Assembly (NCBI GenBank): GCA_964528565.1
Contig: CAZGSP010000055.1
Coordinates: 1 to 20,549, forward strand
Direction of reading: 5' to 3'
From: UBA10133 sp964528565
Lineage (GTDB): Bacteria; Patescibacteriota; Microgenomatia; UBA1400; MFAQ01
DNA length: 20,549 bases
Numbering within the stretch: the stretch's first letter is position 1; each line of letters begins with the position of its first letter. Positions 14,102 to 20,300 of the stretch are shown here, in pieces. The notes beneath the pieces were generated by a model, which ran no database searches, was not told the origin of the DNA, and was given only the letters and a program-made list of their open reading frames with translations. Both the position numbers and the translations under genes were made by a program.

Positions 14102-14851
14102 ATGCTGTACAGCTATCGCAAGGCCACTCCGGAAAATCCACATCCGGGCCGGCGCATTCCCCGTTATCTCAAGACGATCCCCACCCTGGTTTCTGCTCTG
14201 GGACTGGGAATTCTGGCGGGAGTTTCTTATCCGGTGGTTAGCTATCAGCTTAAAGACGTCAAATTGTTTGGATCGGGTGACTCCGGTTTGCTTTCTCCGG
14301 TCTTTTATCAATCCAAAGCCGATGACAATAACCCGGTCCTGATCAATGGACTGGACTATACCAAAGCCAGTAGTTGGTTCCCCGGAAGCGTTCAAAATGA
14401 ATTTTTTACCTCGAAAAAAAATCCGGACGACGACTCTCCCGATACTTACACTCTTTCCATTCCCTCTCTTGGTATCTTCGATGCAGTCGTGGCTCTGGGG
14501 GACGAAGATCTTACCAAACAGTTGGTTCAATATCCGGAAACCGCTCTTCCGGGACAGATCGGCTCACCGGTGATTTTTGGCCACTCCACTCTTCCCCAAT
14601 TTTTCGACCCCAAAAAATACACTACGATTTTTTCTACTCTCCCAAAAGTTAAAGTCGGTTCGGACATTTTTGTTACTTACGATGGGGTCGAGTACACCTA
14701 TCGCATTACCAAGACTCTCGAGGTCAAGCCCAATGAGCTGTGGGTACTGAGGCAGGATTACTCGGAGAAAACCCTGAAAGTCATTACCTGCGTTCCTCCC
14801 GGCACCACTCTCCGTCGTCTCGTGGTCGAAGGTACTCTCATCAACAACTAA
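14102..14851 (+). CDS. Sortase family transpeptidase
   Basis: The 249-residue protein has a basic N-terminus, a membrane anchor (about 25-47) and an extracytoplasmic sortase domain (about 115-245). The catalytic triad is visible: H161 in IFGHSTLP, C230 in LKVITC, and an Arg at 238/239 in TTLRRLVV. Sortases cleave a C-terminal sorting motif and join the protein to the cell wall or another subunit. The subclass is uncertain; it is not obviously class A. No LPXTG-type substrate is in the window. Its ATG follows the stop of the preceding gene with no gap, so the two are translationally coupled and the large ectodomain protein is a plausible functional partner. It ends 17 nt before ruvX, which has its own -10 box. 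Confidence 0.88.
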   Translation: MLYSYRKATPENPHPGRRIPRYLKTIPTLVSALGLGILAGVSYPVVSYQLKDVKLFGSGDSGLLSPVFYQSKADDNNPVLINGLDYTKASSWFPGSVQNEFFTSKKNPDDDSPDTYTLSIPSLGIFDAVVALGDEDLTKQLVQYPETALPGQIGSPVIFGHSTLPQFFDPKKYTTIFSTLPKVKVGSDIFVTYDGVEYTYRITKTLEVKPNELWVLRQDYSEKTLKVITCVPPGTTLRRLVVEGTLINN

Positions 14852-14855
14852 CCGA

Positions 14856-14868
14856 TATAATCTAGCCC
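14856..14868 (+). promoter_or_regulatory. -10 box of ruvX, leaderless configuration
   Basis: TATAAT at 14856-14861 stands seven bases before the ATG at 14869. No -35 or Shine-Dalgarno is visible. It lies in the 17-nt gap after the sortase stop. Confidence 0.6.
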
Positions 14869-15261
14869 ATGCCAACGATTATCTGTCTTGACCCGGGCAC
14901 CGCCCATACCGGCATCGCCGTCTCCGAAGAGGGGATCCTCGCCACACCCATTGCCACTATCTACGAAAAGGATATCGATCAATTGGTCACCAAGCTATTA
15001 CCTTATTTAAATAAATATAATCCCGGCAAGATCGTTATCGGAGTACCCGAACACGGCCCCATCGTCAAGTTTGCCACGGACTTAAGTGAAAAGCTTTACG
15101 CCGCCTTCCCCAAAGAAAGTATTTTTTTTCGGGAAGATCTTAGCTCTCATACGGCCAGAAATATCATGAAAGCCCAAGGGAAAACTTTATTGAGGCGCAA
15201 AAAAGAAGAACACCAAACCGCCGCCGCCCTCATTCTCCAAGACTACCTCGACTCAATCTAG
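14869..15261 (+). CDS. ruvX: RuvX/YqgF-family Holliday junction resolvase-like protein, divergent active site
   Basis: The 130-residue protein matches RuvX/YqgF in length and fold: LDPGTAHTGIAVS (7-19), IVIGVP (55-60), LSSHTA (91-96) and AAALILQDYLD (118-128). These RNase H-fold nucleases are linked to 16S rRNA 5'-end maturation and Holliday junction resolution. Several usual catalytic or conserved positions differ. D8 is kept, but the DERLS/T motif reads REDLS (88-92), and the Asp of the last helix (as in E. coli KVDSASAV) is H115 here. The protein may still work, because some RuvC proteins use His at the last position. Position between alaS and mltG supports the identity, since B. subtilis has the same order. 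A TATAAT box lies seven bases before the ATG, with no Shine-Dalgarno. Confidence 0.83.
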   Translation: MPTIICLDPGTAHTGIAVSEEGILATPIATIYEKDIDQLVTKLLPYLNKYNPGKIVIGVPEHGPIVKFATDLSEKLYAAFPKESIFFREDLSSHTARNIMKAQGKTLLRRKKEEHQTAAALILQDYLDSI

Positions 15262-15280
15262 CTTATTAATCTGTCCGTCT

Positions 15281-15307
15281 TAGATTGTTGAGGTTTGATA
15301 CAATCTA
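15281..15307. promoter_or_regulatory. Perfect 8-bp inverted repeat over the zinc-ribbon gene promoter
   Basis: TAGATTGT (15281-15288) and ACAATCTA (15300-15307) are exact reverse complements with an 11-nt spacer. The right arm overlaps the -10 box TACAAT (15299-15304), as expected for a repressor operator. Confidence 0.5.
15296..15304 (+). promoter_or_regulatory. Extended -10 promoter of the zinc-ribbon gene
   Basis: TGA-TACAAT at 15296-15304 is an extended -10 with the ATG at 15311 six bases later, again a leaderless geometry. Confidence 0.6.
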
Positions 15308-15310
15308 GAT

Positions 15311-15517
15311 ATGTTCAAGAATATTATCGCTCCCGTTCAAGCATGGCTACTCTCGAGAGGCGTCTGCGTCGGTTGCGGCACCGCCCTCACCGAAGGTACC
15401 GTCAAACCCTCGCCAAAAGTAAAAGACTGCGACCAAGTCACCTGCAAGTGTGGCCGGGTTTTTGTGTACAATCCCAAAACGAACACTTACCGCCGCGCTT
15501 TGATGAGTGAAATATAA
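15311..15517 (+). CDS. Small zinc-ribbon-like protein
   Basis: The 68-residue protein has Cys pairs C19/C22 (CVGC) and C45/C47 (CKC), with another Cys at 40, consistent with one zinc-ribbon knuckle pair. An amphipathic N-terminal helix precedes them. The C-terminus (YNPKTNTYRRA) is basic and could contact RNA or DNA, but no function can be assigned. It occupies the slot between ruvX and mltG where B. subtilis has the small protein YrzB; no sequence relation is claimed. Its promoter is an extended -10 that would start transcription at the ATG, and an 8-bp inverted repeat overlaps that box. mltG begins 16 nt after its stop. Confidence 0.75.
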   Translation: MFKNIIAPVQAWLLSRGVCVGCGTALTEGTVKPSPKVKDCDQVTCKCGRVFVYNPKTNTYRRALMSEI

Positions 15518-15520
15518 AAA

Positions 15521-15533
15521 TAATATTTAAGGT
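15521..15533 (+). promoter_or_regulatory. Possible -10 box of mltG
   Basis: TAATAT at 15521-15526 lies seven bases before the ATG at 15534, repeating the leaderless spacing seen elsewhere. The stretch is simply AT-rich, so the call is weak. AAGG at 15529-15532 is too close to the ATG to be a normal Shine-Dalgarno. Confidence 0.3.
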
Positions 15534-16520
15534 ATGTTCAAAAGATTTTTTACAGCCTTAACCATACTCGCAATCATGTTTTTTGCCTGGTATTTTCAGG
15601 CAATTCAGCCCGTAACCCGCATGGACTCTCCCGTCGTGGATTTTGAAGTCAAATCCGGTGCCGGAGTAGATAGAATAGCCAACGATCTTAGTAGCGCCCG
15701 TCTTATCCGGTCCCGTATCGGCTTCAAGATCACGGTCATCCGTCTCGGTGTGGCCAGCCGGATCCAGGCGGGATTCTTTAAGCTCTCGCCCACCATGAGC
15801 GCCACGGAAGTAGCCGAAGCCCTTACCCTTGCCTATGCCCGTCAAGTTAGAGTGACCATTCCCGAGGGGCTTCGCAGTGAAGAAATCAACTTTATTTTTG
15901 AAAAGACATTTAAAGATGTCGAAGGCAGTAACTACAATCCTTTGCAGTTTACTTCACTCTCCCGGGGGAAGGAAGGCCGGCTGTTCCCCGACACTTACGA
16001 CTTTGTCCCCGAGGCGTCGGCTTCCGATGTTATCAAACGCCTTACCGGCCGGTTTGATGAAGTTATTTCGGATCTGAATATCCCGGAGGAGAGTCTTCCC
16101 AAAACCTTGATCCTGGCTTCACTTCTCGAAAGAGAAGCCGCCTCTTCTGCCGAGATGCCTTCGGTGGCCGGAGTTATCGCCAAACGGTTGAAGATCGGCA
16201 TGGCTCTGCAAATAGATGCTACCGTTCAGTACGCCTTGGGTTCGGTTCGCTGTAAACAAATTGACTGTGATTGGTGGAAAAAGGATCTGACCGCAGAAGA
16301 TCTCAGGATGAACTCTCCGTATAACACCTATTTAAACCCCGGTCTTCCTCCGGCCCCGATTTCCAACCCCGGCAAAGACGCTCTGAAAGCCGCCACTAGT
16401 CCGGTCATGGGTTCGGCTTTGTATTACCTTCACGACTCCGCCGGTAAAATCCATTTCGCCGATACTTTACCGCAACACAATCAAAACATCTGCACCTATC
16501 TCAAAAAAGACTGCAGATAA
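15534..16520 (+). CDS. mltG: Endolytic murein transglycosylase MltG (YceG family)
   Basis: The 328-residue, single-pass membrane protein cleaves nascent peptidoglycan strands on the outer face of the membrane, setting glycan length or ending polymerisation. It has an N-terminal membrane helix (about 5-22), a LysM-like region (35-105), VTIPEGLRSEEI (107-118), LFPDTYDF (150-157) and the catalytic segment LASLLEREA, with E199 matching E. coli E218. A substrate-groove signature (LQIDATVQYALG, then SPYNTYLNPGLPPAPISNPG) follows. Two extra Cys (CKQIDC) lie just after that first stretch and could form a disulphide or simply be a lineage insert. It ends the alaS-ruvX-mltG block. No plus-strand terminator follows, but it converges on a terminator serving the minus-strand pair. 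Confidence 0.93.
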   Translation: MFKRFFTALTILAIMFFAWYFQAIQPVTRMDSPVVDFEVKSGAGVDRIANDLSSARLIRSRIGFKITVIRLGVASRIQAGFFKLSPTMSATEVAEALTLAYARQVRVTIPEGLRSEEINFIFEKTFKDVEGSNYNPLQFTSLSRGKEGRLFPDTYDFVPEASASDVIKRLTGRFDEVISDLNIPEESLPKTLILASLLEREAASSAEMPSVAGVIAKRLKIGMALQIDATVQYALGSVRCKQIDCDWWKKDLTAEDLRMNSPYNTYLNPGLPPAPISNPGKDALKAATSPVMGSALYYLHDSAGKIHFADTLPQHNQNICTYLKKDCR

Positions 16521-16521
16521 C

Positions 16522-16551
16522 AAAAAACCGGTGGCATCTCTGCACACCGGT
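16522..16551 (-). terminator. Intrinsic terminator of the minus-strand gene pair
   Basis: ACCGGTG (16527-16533) and CACCGGT (16545-16551) form a perfect 7-bp stem around an 11-nt loop. Six A at 16522-16527 become a T6 tract on the minus strand, immediately after the stem. The plus direction has no T-run. Confidence 0.8.
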
Positions 16552-16557
16552 ATCGGT

Positions 16558-16875
16558 TCAAAATTCGGAATCATCAAACGTTCGAACGCCCAGGGAGTGG
16601 ACTACGTAGACGGCCGCTTCATCAAAACTTAATTTATTTTCGGCCGCGATCTTCCTTACCCATCTTATATTTCTGATCATAGAGACGGTGCCGGTGATGA
16701 GGCACCCCAACAAAGTTGCGATTATGAAACCGGACTTCATCGATAGTAACAAAATCACGATCTCGGTCACTTCACCGGTAAGTACCGAAATAAATAGAAG
16801 CCCAAAAAAGAAAAACATTACCATTATTACAACGATCAGCATATCGGTCAAAGCTATTTTAAAAATATGTTTCAT
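16558..16875 (-). CDS. Small unrecognised two-TM membrane protein
   Basis: The 105-residue product has two predicted membrane helices (about 12-33 and 40-65) and a short cytoplasmic tail with a helix (RKIAAENKLSFDEAAVYVV). The open frame extends upstream to 17049, but that part overlaps the preceding gene. The ATG at 16875-16873 is preceded by a purine-rich GGAGGAG Shine-Dalgarno at a suitable distance, so it is the start. It is the second gene of a minus-strand pair, 34 nt after the first, and its stop lies seven bases from a terminator stem. I do not recognise the family. Confidence 0.65.
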   Translation of the reverse strand: MKHIFKIALTDMLIVVIMVMFFFFGLLFISVLTGEVTEIVILLLSMKSGFIIATLLGCLITGTVSMIRNIRWVRKIAAENKLSFDEAAVYVVHSLGVRTFDDSEF

Positions 16876-16909
16876 GTCGTCTCCTCCGAAGGCGATACCT
16901 CTCCAACTG

Positions 16910-17224
16910 TTACTCCTCAAGTTTTTTCTTTCGTTTTTCCAGTTCCGCCCGAAAGACTTCTTCATGAAGTTGGATCGCAGGCAGATCCCATTTGAGTTCA
17001 TAGCGGACACGGGCAAAGAACTCCAGGTCCACTCCGAATTTTTCCGCACTGCGTCTCATCCCCCAGTACTCCACACCATATCTTTCAATTGTGGTTAGGA
17101 CGGCTAGTCCATACGCCACCGGCACCGCCCAAAATCCCCATAGATCAATTATCGTGACGACTATCGTTAAGACAGCCAACTTGATCAACAGTAAACCGAT
17201 TGCCAAAAGCCAAAATTTTTTCAA
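16910..17224 (-). CDS. Small unrecognised two-TM membrane protein with charged tail
   Basis: The 104-residue product has two membrane helices (about 3-27 and 30-46) followed by a charged helical cytoplasmic tail ending in a Lys/Glu-rich stretch (RKKKLEE). The open frame begins at a TTG at 17236 inside the ribosome-binding site. The TTG at 17224-17222 is preferred, because GGAGG (17230-17234) sits exactly five bases upstream, the same geometry as the ATG gene at 9762. Its extended -10 (TGG-TATAAT, minus strand 17258-17250) gives a leader of about 20 nt. It is first of a two-gene operon and diverges from rpoB. Family unknown. The TTG start may lower expression. Confidence 0.6.
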   Translation of the reverse strand: MKKFWLLAIGLLLIKLAVLTIVVTIIDLWGFWAVPVAYGLAVLTTIERYGVEYWGMRRSAEKFGVDLEFFARVRYELKWDLPAIQLHEEVFRAELEKRKKKLEE

Positions 17225-17249
17225 AGTAGCCTCCAATTAGAATTCGAAT

Positions 17250-17258
17250 ATTATACCA
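17250..17258 (-). promoter_or_regulatory. Extended -10 promoter of the minus-strand pair
   Basis: Read leftward, TGG-TATAAT occupies 17258-17250. It is back-to-back with the rpoB promoter; the two core elements are only nine bases apart, so occupancy of one may affect the other. Confidence 0.7.
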
Positions 17259-17267
17259 AACTCCGTG

Positions 17268-17296
17268 TTGACAGCCGGTCAATTCACCTTTATACT
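17268..17296 (+). promoter_or_regulatory. Canonical sigma-70 promoter of rpoB
   Basis: A perfect TTGACA (17268-17273), a 17-nt spacer and TATACT (17291-17296) predict initiation near 17303 and a leader of about 90 nt. It shows rpoB is transcribed from its own promoter here and not from an upstream rplJL operon. Confidence 0.88.
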
Positions 17297-17310
17297 ACAT
17301 ACACTGCTCT

Positions 17311-17344
17311 AAACTTGGCTGGGCTTTTTGCCAGTCAGGTTTTT
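17311..17344 (+). terminator. Attenuator-like hairpin in the rpoB leader
   Basis: Left arm 17311-17322 and right arm 17331-17342 can form a 12-bp stem with two G-U pairs around the 8-nt loop GCTTTTTG. A TTTTT tract (17340-17344) closes the stem and runs past it. It lies within 10-40 nt of the predicted start site, so early termination or pausing could set rpoB output. Confidence 0.5.
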
Positions 17345-17346
17345 GT

Positions 17347-17376
17347 ATGTTGTCCATTGTTATTTACCCTGCCTAA
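17347..17376 (+). other. Nine-codon upstream ORF in the rpoB leader
   Basis: ATG at 17347 opens a nine-residue frame, MLSIVIYPA, ending in TAA 16 nt before the rpoB ATG. Chance occurrence is quite possible; its place directly after the attenuator-like hairpin is the reason to note it. Confidence 0.25.
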
Positions 17377-17392
17377 ATCCAAAAAAATCCGG

Positions 17393-20300
17393 ATGATTAA
17401 ACAAAAAAAACGCGAGAATTGGGGCAAAATAGCCTCCAAGTTACCAGAGTCCAACTTGGCCCAAACCCAACTAGATTCCTACAAACAATTTCTCGAAGAC
17501 GGCATCCGTGAGTCGTTACTGGAGCTGAACCCTATCAAAGACTTTACCGGTAAGGTTTTTGAATTTGAATTTTTAAGCAACCGTGTTGGTCTTCCCAAGT
17601 TTTCCCCCAAACAAGCTATCGAAAAAGGCGTTACTTTTGAGTCGCCTCTGTGGGCAACCGTCAAGCTGACCAATCTCCACACCAAAGCCACTCAACAGCA
17701 AGAGATCTTCCTCGGGGATATCCCCATGATGACCTCTATCGGTACCTTTATCATCAACGGCGTCGAGCGTGTGGTGGTCAACCAGCTCGTCCGCTCACCC
17801 GGTGCCTATTTTACTCGTGAATTCGATCCCCATTCCGGTCGGGCCATGCACCAAGCGGAAGTTCGTCCCATGCGCGGTTCCTGGTTGGAGTTCATTGTTT
17901 CCCGGAACGACTATATTTCCGTCCGCATTGACCGTCACCGCAAAGTCTCCGCTACCACCCTGGTTCGTGCCTTAGGCTACTCGAGTAACGAAGATATTTT
18001 GGCCCTTTTCGCCGATGTCGATACCGACAAAGAACACCGCTACATTGCCTCCACACTATTAAAAGACAACAGCACCAATACCGAAGAAGCCATCCTCGAC
18101 TTCTATCAAAAAGTCCGCCCCGGTGAACCGGCTGTCCTGGAAAACGCCAAAGCCCTTCTTCACCAGATGTTTTTTGATCCCCGCCGCTACAATCTCGGTC
18201 TGGTTGGCCGCTATAAGATGAATCGTAAGCTTGGGATCAATACCCCGATCGACAAACAGCACATCACCTTAAATAACGACGACTTTATCGGGTCCATCAA
18301 ATACCTCATTGGTCTTCAAAACGGCATCGGAAAGATCGACGACATCGATCATCTGGCCAACCGTCGCCTTCGCTGTGTCGGTGAGCTGGTGAACCAGACC
18401 TCTTTCAAGGCCGGTCTCTTGAGGTTAGAGCGCTCTATCAAAGAAAAAATGTCTCTTGCCAAGCCCGATGAGCTTCCTACCCCCGCCGCTTTTGTCAACC
18501 CCCGCCCGATCATTTCCGCTATCACGGAGTTTTTCCGCCGAAACAGACTCTCTTCCATTCTTGATCAGGTAAATCCGTTATCCGAAGTTGACAACCTGCG
18601 ACGTATTTCGGTTATGGGACCCGGCGGTATCACTCGGGAGCGCGCCTCTTTCTCCATGCGTGATATTCACTCTTCTCAATACTCCAGGATCTGCCCCGTC
18701 CGTTCTCCCGAAGGCCCGAACATTGGTTTGGTTACCTACTTGGCCCTTTACTCCCGTATCAATCCTTACGGCTTCCTCGAAGCACCCTATCTCAAAGTCA
18801 ACAAAATTGTCAAAGGTGGCAAAACCGTTTTCAAAATTGGGGAAGAGGTCATTTATCTGGCCGCCGACGATGAAGAAGATGCCTATATTACCCACGCGGG
18901 TATTGAGCGCAAAGACGACATCATTACTCAGAAATGGGTTCCTGTCCGCTATGGTGGTAAATTCATCGAAGCCGACATCGATAAAGTCCAGTACATCGAC
19001 GTTATCCCAAGACAGGTAGTCGGGACTTCCGCCGCCCTGATCCCCTTCATCCAGCAAGACGAAGGTACTCGTGCCCTCATGGGTACTCACCATCTGACTC
19101 AAGCTCTACCCTTGGTCAAACCCACTGCCCCCATTGTGGGAACCGGCATGGAAGAGATCACGGCGAGAGGCATGGGTTGGGTCGTTTCCTCGGACTTCAA
19201 TGGTGAAGTTATTTCTGTTGACGGTAATCACATTACCCTAAAACTTTCCGAAAAAGATTCGGACGCGGCCAAAAGGATCTCTCCTTACGACTACGGTTTT
19301 ATCGAATTTTCCAAAAATACCGTTACCTACAATCTTCGTAAATATCACAACTCATCCCAAGATACCTGTTACAACCAGCACCCGATGGTGGATGTTGGCG
19401 ACAAGGTCAAAAAAGGAGACATTATTATCAATGGTCCGGCCGCCGAAAACGGAGAACTCGCTTTGGGTCAGAATCTTCTGATCGCCTACGCCGCTTTTGA
19501 AGGTCTGGGTTATGAAGACGCTATCGTGGTTTCCGACCGTTGTGTCCGGGAAGACTTACTGTCTTCGGTCCACATTCACGAACACGCTTGCGATGTTATG
19601 GACACAAAGCTTGGTGCCGAAGAACTGACTCGTGACATTCCCAACGTCGCCGAAGTTGATCTAAAAAATCTGGTCGAGGACGGTATCGTGGCTATAGGAT
19701 CGGTCGTCGGGCCAAATGACATCCTGGTTGGAAAAATTGCCCCCAAAGGCGAAACCGAGCTCACTGCCGAAGAGAGACTTTTAAGAGCTATCTTTGGTGA
19801 AAAAGCCCGCGAAGTCCGGGACACTTCTCTCCGCATGCCCCATGGTGAACAAGGTGTGGTGGTCTCGGTCAGAACTCTTAGCCGTGAAGACGGAGACGAG
19901 CTCGATGCCGGTGTCATCAAACAAATCAAAATAAAAGTTGCTCAATTAAGAAAGATTACTGTCGGTGATAAAGTTGCCGGCCGGCACGGAAACAAAGGCG
20001 TCATCTCCAAGATAGTTTCCGACGCCGACATGCCTCATCTCGCTGACGGCCGCCCGGTCGATATCATTATTTCTCCGCTTTCCGTTCTGGCCCGTATGAA
20101 TCTAGGGCAGCTCTTGGAAGCCCAGTTGGCTTTTGCGGGAGAAAAACTCAATCAACGCTACTCCGTTCCGGTTTTTGAGAAAGTGTCCGAAGACCAGATC
20201 ACCGAAGTTCTCAAAGAAGCCGGTTTACCCGTATCCGGTAAATCTCAGCTATATGACGGTCGTACCGGAGAACCTTTTGCTCAGGAAACGGCGGTTGGTG

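Noticed and set aside
11936..14851. Sorting signal (LPXTG-like) in the sortase neighbour
   Set aside because: The C-terminus of the ectodomain protein ends in NIKFELVGN with no sorting motif, hydrophobic tail or basic end; no other protein in the window has one.
16876..17049. N-terminal extension of the second small membrane gene
   Set aside because: It overlaps the upstream gene in another frame, is rich in Asn/Arg/Ser without family features, and a good Shine-Dalgarno precedes the internal ATG at 16875.
18578..19102. Minus-strand frame (174 codons) inside rpoB
   Set aside because: Fully antisense to conserved RpoB motifs, no start signals.
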